Source: Symmetrospora coprosmae (lineage: Eukaryota > Basidiomycota > Cystobasidiomycetes > Symmetrosporaceae). From it: a stretch of 64,000 nt of DNA. The translations under genes were made by a program, and so were the position numbers. The notes beneath the pieces were generated by a model, which was given only the letters and a program-made list of their open reading frames with translations, was not told the DNA's origin and did no database searches. The stretch spans positions 1,426,001 through 1,490,000 of the forward strand of contig VUYT01000001.1 in assembly GCA_008802785.1 (NCBI GenBank), in the 5' to 3' direction. Positions 12,027 to 21,193 of the stretch are shown here, piece by piece; position 1 is the first letter of the stretch; each line of letters begins with the position of its first letter.

Positions 12027-13560
12027 TCAAGGAGCTGGAGAGGATCCGGAGGCAACAGGGCTGATATGCTGCTGAGGTGTGGGAGCGTTGTCAGGGTGGA
12101 GGAGGAAGGCGAGTGTGTTGGGCGTGATGGGAGGGAGATCGGCGATGTTGAAACAGCTGGGGTCCCAGCTGCATGAGGAACGTCTCAGCAACAGCACTGG
12201 CTGTGACCCCACGGCTAGACTCACCTAGCATCGTTGTTGATGTCGGGAACAGCCATGGATGGCAGGGCTATAATTGGGATGTCGCTGCGGTGAGGAGGCG
12301 TCAGAGAAGGCTCGGAGGTCGACATGCTAGACTCACAAGCTCGGGACAGTCCAGCTGTCGGGGGTTGGCTGCGGGAGAGCCGCGGGAGGTGCCAAGAAGA
12401 CGTCGTACGTACTGTGAGAGCGCAGGGAGGCTCGTTAGCTCTATTCGTTCTTGAGGAAACAAGGCGACTCACGATGTCGAACCCGAAGGCTGCTGTCCGG
12501 ATGCGGTCGAGGCCGGCCGATTGGGCGCAGCATATAGTGAAGGCTTGTTGAAGGCAAGGGGTACCGCATCGTCCGTGGTGAAGACTGGTGTGACCGTTGA
12601 TGCCGTCCAGTCGAAGCTGAGCTGGCGAGGTGGTGTGCCTGGCGTCGAAGAGGCAGACGATGGCGAAGATGCGAAGGTGAGCGCCGATGATGACGAGTCG
12701 AAGGAGGATCCGGACGGGGAGCGGAGCGAGACTGGCCGCTCAGAAAAGGTCGAGGAAGTAGGCGAGCTGAGAGGCGGCTCGACAGAGTGTTTTCGCTTGG
12801 CTGGCGTTGCTTTGTGTCGCTGGATGAGATCGTCCAGAGCCGGGTCGACCACCTTCGCCTTGTCGAGCTCGGCGAAGTGGCTGCGCACCCGGACGACTGC
12901 CTTTCGCGCATCCTCGTCCACCGTCAGGCATGCAACAGGGTCGTCCACCTTCTCCAGCAGCTTTCGCAGCTTCTCCCGGTTGCTCCCTGCCCACCGCTTG
13001 AAGAGGTCGTTCCACCCTGTCCGGCGCCGGTTGTTGGTCATCCAGTTCCGGAACTTGGTTTGCGTCATGCCTGGGATGGCGGCGACGAGTGCTTCGGCTT
13101 CGAACTCGTCGGGGTAGGGGTGGTGGAGGTGCTCGAGAAACCAGGATTTCCAGGGGAGGTAGTCGGGCACTTCGCAGTGCGTCGAGGGTGAGCTCAGGTC
13201 CTTGCGGCCGCCGCAGTTTCGCGGTGTTTCTAGGATTTCTTCAGCTCGGGAGATCACGTCTCTCCGGGCAGCCTTGTTGATCTTCTCGATGGCCAGGGCT
13301 GATGACGATAGGACTCTGATGCCTTGGAAAAGTTGGTAGCAGGTGGAGGCCGAGCCAGCGCTGATGCTTCCCGTAGCTACCAAGGCGCGCATATCGCGAG
13401 CAGCACGGGCGAAACGGCCCTCTATGCTCCGTAAAGCGACACCCGTGGGCATCTGGCATATGGAGTCATGCAAGTCCTGCAAGTCGTGAACCAGATCAAG
13501 ATCTGGTGCATGAGTGGTCTGGCGAGTGGGCTTTGGGCCTGCGCGCCGGCGAGGTGCCAT
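12027..13560 (-). CDS. HD1-class mating-type homeodomain transcription factor (bE-like)
   Basis: One partner of the HD1/HD2 heterodimer that controls dikaryon formation and sexual development in basidiomycetes. The start MAPRRRAGPKPTRQTTH is at 13560. Residues 1-90 form the variable helical region expected to mediate self/non-self dimerisation. The TALE-type homeodomain contains HPYPDEFEAEALVAAI and helix 3 NWMTNNRRRTGW, with the usual Phe after Trp replaced by Met. A Ser/Pro-rich tail follows. Exons 13560-12473, 12411-12337, 12284-12225 and 12168-12027 join in phase to give 454 residues. If translation read through the first donor it would stop at once, so the three small C-terminal exons are inferred from consistent phase and GT-AG borders. 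It is divergent from HD2, with 241 bp between the start codons. Confidence 0.9.
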
Positions 13561-13801
13561 TATGAGCGTATTCAGATGGCTTGTAAGATACGATATGTGT
13601 TCAGATGGTATGTAAGACAAGATAGGTGGTGGATGAGCACAGCTCTCGGGCGGCTGGAGCGCTTGGGCTCGTTCTTGTGCGCTTTTGTGCGCTTTGGCCC
13701 TGCAATGGTCCGCTCCGCTCGCGAGGAGGGAGGGTCCCTCTAAGCGCTCTCTGCTCTCACCAACCAGATATAATACCACGAGGCCACTCTGCTCTTTAGC
13801 A
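13561..13801. promoter_or_regulatory. Shared divergent promoter of HD1 and HD2
   Basis: This 241-bp region separates the two start codons and must contain both promoters. A TATAATA sits at 13769-13775, about 27 bp before the HD2 ATG. The HD1-proximal third holds a two-copy 29-bp tandem repeat, listed separately. Short divergent promoters are the rule at basidiomycete b/HD loci. Confidence 0.75.
13571..13628. repeat. 29-bp imperfect tandem repeat with GATG-N9-ACA motif
   Basis: Two adjacent copies, 13571-13599 and 13600-13628, match at 24 of 29 positions. The second contains GATG at 13604-13607, nine bases, then ACA at 13617-13619. The first has GATG at 13575-13578, nine bases, then ATA. From memory, GATG-N9-ACA is the hsg-like consensus described for basidiomycete HD heterodimers and related to the yeast a1/alpha2 operator. 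The repeat begins 10 bp upstream of the HD1 start codon. Confidence 0.6.
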
Positions 13802-15291
13802 ATGATGGATCTCCCACTATGGACCGATCTGCAAGAAACGTCCGCCGGCTTCCTTGCTTTCTTGTCGACCTGCGAGGGTGGCCCGTCCGAGCAGCTGCAG
13901 AACGACCTCAGCACTTCCATTGTGGAAGTCCCAGCTCTCGACCTCCCATGTTCTTCACACGAACTCAGCATATTCGACGATCTGCGTGGCAGTGGTGTCC
14001 CTGCAGCATCTGCTGGGCAGGCCGAGCGCATATACCAACAGCGCTTGCGCGATGCAGCGGCTCGTTGTGAGGCCGGATATCTTGCGGATGCGGAACCTAG
14101 ACTAGATGGGCTATCGGAGGATTGCGAGGCGAGACAAGCTTTCCTCAGCGCTTTGCGCGATATCTATCGACGTGCATATGTTGGTGCCGCATCAGCAAGC
14201 AGGTCGCAGCTAATGTCGGTCGCACAATCTCTTCCTGGCTGTAAGGCAGGGCGTGAACAGGAGGAAGGCGGAGAGCACACTCGCGAAGCAGTAGCCCTAC
14301 TCTACGAGGCATGGGAGCGCTCTGCGAAGCCCAACGCCGTCGAACGCAAGCGGCTGGCTGCGGCGACGGGTCTCTCATCGCACCAGGTTGCAGTCTGGGT
14401 GAGTCGGCCTTTGCTCTCGAAAAGCGGAGGTCCGTGCGTTCGTGTGCTGACGATGTGTGTTTGCAGTTCAACAACCGCAGACAGCGCGGCAATAAGCCAT
14501 ATTCGCCATATTCGAGGAAGAGGGGCAGTGTGTCGTCGGGAGGAAAGGGCAAGGGGTCGCGTGCGGCCGCAAAGGACGCCAGCGCCCCGCCTCGACCGAT
14601 TGCTCCGACGCCGACTCGCAAAGTGTCCAGCACCCCATCACTCAGCTCCTCGACATCCTCCTCATCTTCATCCTCGTCATACGACACTTCTCCACTGCAG
14701 TCGTTCGCGACACCCGAGAGCATCGACCGCTACCTCGCCGGCTTGAGGACCCCCTCGCCGGCTCCTTTCGCTCATCTCGAGCCGCAACAACAGCAGCACA
14801 CATTCGCCCAACATGACTACTTCTCCGCCTACCCTGTCTCGATGCTCGATACGCAAAAGCCAGCCTACGTAGACCCGCTCAGCCTGCCGCAGCACCAGCA
14901 CGAGCTTGATCCATCTAGCCAGGTCACGTTTCCGCAGAACCCGACCTTCGACTTCAGCCTGCCAACGCCAGTGGTGCCTCGCTTCGAGCAGGTACAGCTG
15001 CCGCAGTACGACGCATCTCTGCTCTCCGACTCCTCCATTGACTTCGCCCTCACCGCTGGCGTTGGCGACGACTTTTGGGCGAGCATCATGGCAACGGCGG
15101 GGATGCAGCCGCTTCCGGACAACTCACTGGAGCAGGGTAGCCCAGACATCATGCAGCAGGATCAGCTGCCAACGCAGGCAGGACAGTCTGGCTGCGTTAT
15201 CGCGCCGGCTGCGGATGACTGGAGTCACATCTTCAGCACCATGGACTTCTCCGCTTTTGGACAGCCTCAGGCATTGCAGCAGGAGCAGTAG
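13802..15291 (+). CDS. HD2-class mating-type homeodomain transcription factor (bW-like)
   Basis: The partner of HD1; the active regulator is a heterodimer of HD1 and HD2 products from different alleles. The start at 13802 (MMDLPLWTDLQ) opens a helical, variable N-terminal dimerisation region. The typical homeodomain ends RLAAATGLSSHQVAVWFNNR RQRGNK. The only intron (14399-14466) falls between the Trp and Phe of helix 3. A basic stretch (KPYSPYSRKRG) probably gives nuclear import, and a long Ser-, Gln- and acidic-rich tail looks like an activation domain, ending in LQQEQ. Exons 13802-14398 and 14467-15291 give 473 residues. An upstream open frame from 13685 has no support, because the TATA-like element lies inside it. 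Confidence 0.92.
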
Positions 15292-16044
15292 GCAAAGACA
15301 GGCGCCCGTGCCATCACCTTCTAGCAGTACAAGGCAGCTGTCATTAAGCTGCCCTACTGCCTGTCTACCATAGTTCAGGCTTCTTCCCTGTCCTTCCGGA
15401 CGTGTAGCACCGCCAGTCTCGCTAGACTCGCGCACCGAGCCCGTAATATATAGACGGCTTCTGGCGAGCAGGCAGGATCCCGTGACGAGGGCATACGGTA
15501 CCAGATGCCTTCAGCTCAGCTGCTCCAGTCACTGCGAATCAGCATGGCAAGGCATCTCGTGCCCTGGTGACACACGTTCGCGTACTGTAGAGCCGGGCCG
15601 AGGCAATCTCAGAGGCTCCAAACTCATCTCTAGCGATCGGATCTCGGATCTCTCCCGCGCACTGACCACACGCTCCCGATGCCAGCGCTGAGTTTTCCAG
15701 CGCAAAGCAGCTGCAGGAGCAGGCTGTCCCCCCACGCAAGTGCACGACTCGCTTAACCAGGACCACTCGACCCTGCCAGGACGCGCACAAAGGAGACCAG
15801 TCGCGTGAGGAGCTAGCAATCTCCGCTCCTGATTAGATTGTCAGATGCTTACCTAACTCGCTGTCTCTCCTCTCTCCTCTTCGCCTCGTGCGTCTGCGAG
15901 CCAGCACGGACCAGACGACCCGGTCTCGACTTTGGGCCAGCCAAGCGCGCCCTTCCACCGGCTTCCCCGCGCCCTAGTCCGTCCCGACACTTTCAGAAGA
16001 GAGAAAGCTCTTTCTCCTTTCACCAAAGCGTCAGACCAGACAAG
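15292..16044. other. Intergenic region downstream of HD2
   Basis: About 750 bases holding the HD2 3' end and the permease promoter. A C/T-rich stretch lies at about 15870-16030, just before the permease ATG. I looked for short CAAX-ended pheromone precursor frames and found none. Confidence 0.4.
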
Positions 16045-18242
16045 ATGGGCATGTTCGGCAGCAGCAAGAAGGATGGCTTCCAAAGCTCGGACGATGTCGT
16101 GATGAACGGCATGGGCTCGTCCGCATCCTCGACCATCAATGACGATGAGGAGCTCGCTCGCATGGGCTACAAGTCGGAATTCAAGCGAGAGTTCACGAAT
16201 CTCGGCACAATCTCCTTTGCTTTCTCCATCATGTGTGTGCTGTTACTTTGTGCTAGACATGCACCATCGTCCCGACTGATTTCCTTGCTGCCCACCCGCT
16301 CACACACGTGCGGTCGCGCCTTGGACACTGTTTCACAGGGGAGTATGCTCGTCTGTCACATCTACCTTCGACACGCCCATGCTTCTCGGTGGCCCTGCTT
16401 CGGTCGTTTGGTGCTGGATGTGAGTTCTGCCTCACGCATCATGCGAAGTCTGGAAGAGCAAGTTCTGACCCCACCTAATTTCCCCTCGACAGTATGGGAG
16501 CAACGGGATGCTTCTTCATCGGAACTAGTATTGCAGAGCTCGTCTCTGCATACCCTACCAATGGCGGTCTGTACTCGGCTTCTTGCTACCTGGTCCCACG
16601 GAGGTATCGGGGACCGGTCGGATACATTGGTGCGTTTCTTACCGTTTGGACTGCGTACGGAGGGTCTCTTTGACACCACTCTTCTTGCGCACAGTCGGGT
16701 GGATGAACTTGCTCGGACAGGTCGCTGGTGTCGCCAGTACGGAATTCGGTCTCAGCCGCATGATCTGGGCCGCGGTCAATGTTCGATACGATGGAGCTGT
16801 AAGTGCTACACATGGCCTTCGGTTGAGGCCTCGCGGCTGAACCGCTTGCCCTGACCCACAGTACGAGGTCACGGACGGCAAGCTAGTCGGGCTCTTCATT
16901 GGCCTGCTCGTCATCCACGGCCTCCTCAACTCGCTCGCGACCAAGTACCTCGCCTTCATCACCCAGTCCTTCGTTTTCGTCAATCTTGGAGCAGTCTTCG
17001 CTATCTGCGTCGCACTCCTCGTCACGACAGATAACAAGAATTCGGCGTCGTACACTTTTGGCTCCGTCATCAACGAGACCGGATGGAACTCGAACGGCTT
17101 CGCTTTCCTCCTTGGTCTGCTTTCGTGAGTGTAAAGCAGACTTGACGCATGGGAACAGGCCGCTGACTTGGCACTGTGATCTCTCCAGCGTTCAATGGAC
17201 GATGACGGATTACGATGCCTCCGCGCACATCTGCGAGGAGGTCCGACGTGCATCCATCGCTGCCCCCGTCGCCATCTTCATCGCCGTTATGTGAGTCCCC
17301 GTTGTTTCCCTCAGGCCTGCTGCACTGCTGATGTGTTCACATCTCTACAGCGGCACGGGCGTTGTCGGTTGGATTTTCAACATCGTCCTCGTCCTCTGCT
17401 CGCCTCCCGACCTCGTCAACTCGCTGCCCGGCCCGAGCGGCATGAGCGTGGCCACTATCATCTCGACCAATGTCGGCAAGGCTGGCTTCTACGGACTCTG
17501 GGTCTTTGTCTGCTTCACCGCGTTCACGGTCGTTCAGACTGCCATGCAGGCCAACGCACGCACGTTCTTTGCTTTCAGCCGAGAGTGAGTGTCGCCAAGC
17601 TGTAGCTCCCAGCTGCCCTGGCTGACATACTCGTCCACTATCAGCGGCGGTCTCCCAGACCGCGGACTGTTCGCCAAGATGGCGCCGAACCAGATCCCGA
17701 TTTGGGGTGTCTGGGTGGTTGTCGGCCTCAGTGCTCTGCTTGGTCTCCTCCAGTTCGCCTCTGCCATCGCCGTCAACGCCGTCTTCTCGCTCTGCGCCGT
17801 GGCACTCGACACGTCATACGCCATCCCAATCGCGTGCAAGCTTTTCTTCCGGGATCACCCAGAGGTCAACTACAAGCCTGGACCGTTCGACCTCGGCAAG
17901 ACGCGTGGCGCGATCGTCAACATCATCGCTATTGCGTGGACCGTATTCAACGTCTGCATTTTGGTGAGTTTCCCTCGTCACCTCTGTCATACGGATCATG
18001 CTGACGTACAGCATCTCCTGCAGATCATGCCGACCTACTACCCGGTCACGGCCGAGACCATGAACTACAGCTGGGTCATCACCGTTGCCGTCATGCTCCT
18101 CGCCGGTCTCTGGTACCTCGTCAGCGCGCGTCACTACTACGATGGCCCGCGAACAAACATTGACACCAAGGAGTCGGACAAGGAGACTGAGGCGTCCATC
18201 TCGGGATCGCCGCATGACGAGGACAGGAAGAGCCCGCTCTAG
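16045..18242 (+). CDS. APC-superfamily amino-acid/GABA-type permease
   Basis: A plasma- or vacuolar-membrane transporter of the amino acid-polyamine-organocation superfamily with about 12 membrane helices. The start MGMFGSSKKDG lies in a good context (ACAAGATGG). The cytoplasmic N-terminus leads into FKREFTNLGTISFAFSIM, then MLLGGPASVVWCW and IGTSIAELVSAYPTNGGLY, the consensus helix 1-3 region of Uga4/Hnm1-like GABA and choline permeases. Later segments include WTMTDYDASAHICEE, typical of this subfamily, and a final helix before a charged tail ending KSPL. At least eight short introns interrupt it. The subfamily resemblance is to GABA or choline permeases, but the substrate cannot be fixed. 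It converges with the DUF6533-type gene. Confidence 0.9.
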
Positions 18243-18673
18243 AGCAACAAGGGGGAAAGCGGAAAGAATAGGAAGAGCGCCGATGAATAATCTGTATGCC
18301 GGTGCTGGTCAAACGCTAGGAATGACTTTTAGGTTAGTAGATGCGCAAATGGGCGAGAATAGTCTATGTAGAATAGATCTCAATCGGCTTGAGATGCCCA
18401 TAGCTGATGATGCAATGTAAGAAATGGCGTATGCGCCTGAAGTAGCATCGCACGTAGCAGAAGCGTAAGCTACCTGCGGAGAAAGCTAGGATACATGAAA
18501 GAAGGCAAGCAACGATGATACACACGACATCACATCAAAGGGTAGTAGGTACTGCGCACTGCGAAATCACCGGGACGCAAAAGCGCGTTGTGGCGGAAGT
18601 GAAACCGGTCCCATCCTATGCCGCTGGACAGTTGAAAGAGCGTGTGCGCGGTAGGATGTTGCACCACGGTGGC
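18243..18673. other. Convergent 3' intergenic region
   Basis: About 430 bases between the stop codons of the permease and the membrane protein. It is more A/T-rich than its surroundings, consistent with 3' UTRs and polyadenylation signals. No gene is visible. Confidence 0.4.
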
Positions 18674-20242
18674 TCAGTCGTGAAGCCTGTGGAGCGTCGG
18701 TAGATCCGAAGTTGGGTGCTCTTTCTCCCAGTCTAGCTCGGAGTCCGTCATCTCCTCCACTTGATGCTGCACAACCTGCGAGACCATGACGCCATCGCAG
18801 GACCGTTGCGCGCGCTGATACGCCGGCCGAGGCTGCTGGGGCGCCGGAACGTAGTATGCGCCGCCGCTCTCGCCCCTGCTGCTGTTCCTCGGATCATACG
18901 ACTCGAGGTCGAGCTGGATGAGCGGGACAGGCTTGCCGTCGATGCTAATGTGCGAGACTGTCCCCTCAGCACCGACGAGCGTGGTGCCCGCCGATGGCCG
19001 CCGGCGTCCATTTGTGAGCCGCGACAGGAAGCTCGAGGTGCCGTTGCTCCGACTGGCAGTGGAGCGTGTCGACCGCGAGACCGTTTCAGGACCGTCGAGC
19101 GGGCTTTTGAAGTTGTTCGACCAGTCGACGTCCGCCATTCGCGAGTTGCGGATCTCCGTGGTGCTATTCGACTTCTCGCGGATGTGCAGGATGCTGTGGA
19201 ACGCATCAAAACGTGGTCAGCCATGTCGAATCTTGAGGCACGGTGGTGAGTGAGACGTACAATCGGCAGCAAAAGACGGATGTCAAAGCGAGAAGAGCTG
19301 CTGCATTGAGCATCATCAACATGTGGTTGAGCGTCTCGAGGAAGAAGATGCTGATAGGAAATTGGCACAGCCTCAGTATGGTTCTGTCGCTGAAACATCG
19401 AGAGGCGACATCCATCGACTAACAGTTGCAGCAACCCAATGGAGTCGATGCCGATCAGGAAGAGGAGGCCGTCCGAGATGAGAAGATTCCGCAGTCCCGT
19501 ATTCTTGGGTAGCAGTTTATACGCGCGCAGGACTACCACAGCGGTCGCTGCCGTGTTTACGAGGATTGGGATCGCCTGGAGGGTACAGACAGTCAGGGGT
19601 TGGTTGGAAGCCCGAAGGTAGCGCTACCAGCTCTTGGTGCCACTCACGAAGAAGACAGCAGACACAGCAGACCATCCTGACTTGGTCATGACATGGCAGT
19701 AGCCCCGCTCGCCCACGATGGCCTCTTTGTCGGCCTCGACGGCATGACTTGCGTGCAGCACACCCAAGCTCAGCGTGGCAGTTAGGCCTGCTAGAAGGAG
19801 GGCCAGGATCCATTTGCTCCTGCTCGAGAGGATGTATGCGCGCTGACCGAGCACAGCCATGGCTGGGTGGGCCGACGCGGCGGGGACGATTCAGTCCGTC
19901 TGCGGGGGCGTATCCACCTTATGAGGACGTGCGCTACTCACACATCATCTGAATGAGGGTAAGGGCGGCGCAGTTGACCCTGACGAGGACGTTGCACTCG
20001 CTAAGCGTCTTCTGCACGAAATGCAGGCTGAAGACGGCAATGGTGAGGGCGATGCAGAGATAGCGCGTGACGATGTACAGCCATTTCGGGAGGGAGCTCT
20101 CCGAGCGCCAGATGTGCTTGTACTCGGACCGGAGGCACACGAGCCAGTCCCAGACGACAACGCCGAAGAGGACGCCTTGGTAGGCCTGGCTGATCCTCGA
20201 AAACTCGACAAAGTCTCGTGTGAATTGCGTGTTGCTGGCCAT
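18674..20242 (-). CDS. Basidiomycete-type DUF6533 multi-pass membrane protein
   Basis: A predicted seven-helix membrane protein of unknown function. The N-terminal part (FSRISQAYQGVLFGVVVWDW, then LRSEYKHIWRSESSLPKWLY) matches the DUF6533 pattern of a first helix followed by a Tyr/Trp-rich charged loop, common in large basidiomycete families. Further helices are read from WILALLLAGLTATLSLGVL, SAVSAVFFV, LISDGLLFLIGIDSIGLLQL and MLMMLNAAALLALTSVFC. The cytoplasmic tail is Ser-rich and ends in LPTLHRLHD. Start 20242 has an ATG; about five short introns separate the helices. It is not a STE3-type pheromone receptor by sequence, although it lies about 3.4 kb from HD2. Confidence 0.75.
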
Positions 20243-21193
20243 GCTGAGGCTGGTCCGTCAGTCTTGACTGTCTGTGGGGCCGCAGGTGCTGCGATGCGTG
20301 GGATGCGATGCGACGTCGGAGTCGCGCGCCGAGGTCGACTCGTGAAGTCCGACGAACAGCCTGAGATGCCGATGGTGAGCTTTGAGGTGCAGACGATATA
20401 ACAGACGTGGTTGGAGCAGAGCAGGCAGCAAGCAGAGCAGCTCCAGCTAGTCGTCCGACGAAGTGTTGGTTGCCCTCAGCTCATTTAGCCTTCACTTTTG
20501 CTCTGCAATGCCGGTCAATGCCATTGTTGCAGGCGCCCAAAGGCTGCCGCAGCCCGTGAAGGCCGAGACCCTCCCGCAGGGACCCGCACGGAAGCAGTGA
20601 CGACAGGACGACATAAGCAGGGACGACCTGCGCAATGTACGGTAATGCATGAATTGCACCTCTTCCGTGCGATATTGCTGCTGCCTAATGCATTAGGCGG
20701 TCGTCCCTTGGACCGCCCGGGCTTGTGTCGGAGGGGCTCCCGACGAGGGACGGCGGGCCGCTGCGGCCGGAAATGGCAACGGCCCTGCAATAATGCAACT
20801 GAGAGGCAAAGCAGCGAGGCGACCCTCGGAGATGACTACATAACACGTATACTGCCTTCGCTTTACGACGACACACACCGGTGCAAATCGTGCGATCTCA
20901 GAGAGGGATGAGGCCTCGCGATGACACGGCTCTACCGGTACCAGGTCCGGAAGAGACGTCGACGACGTCCGCGATGCACACGCGAAAGACCTGATCGTGA
21001 CACTTTAGAAGGCGCGGGAGTACGCACTTGAAAAGATAACTGAGGCGACAGGAGGCGCTGACTCGGACGAGCCGGCCGCGAATTCACGGTACGAACTTTC
21101 GGAACCTGCTTCACTCGAGTACAGAGCCGCATTCGTTACTGGTCTTGCAGGTGCTGGCTGGTGTTCACAACAATCAAGGTCACCGAGCAGGCA
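20243..21193. other. Intergenic region upstream of the membrane protein
   Basis: About 950 bases between the membrane-protein start and the giant-gene 3' end, both on the minus strand. It holds a perfect 16-bp palindrome but no supported gene. The short open frames on both strands show no domain, signal peptide or splice logic. Confidence 0.4.
20683..20698. repeat. Perfect 16-bp palindrome
   Basis: GCCTAATGCATTAGGC is identical to its reverse complement. It lies about 440 bp upstream of the membrane-protein start codon. It could be a dimeric factor site or chance. Confidence 0.8.

Noticed and set aside
18674-20242. Seven-helix protein near HD2 as a STE3 pheromone receptor, which would suggest a fused mating locus
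   Set aside because: The N-terminal pattern matches DUF6533-type proteins rather than STE3, and no CAAX pheromone precursor frame was found nearby.
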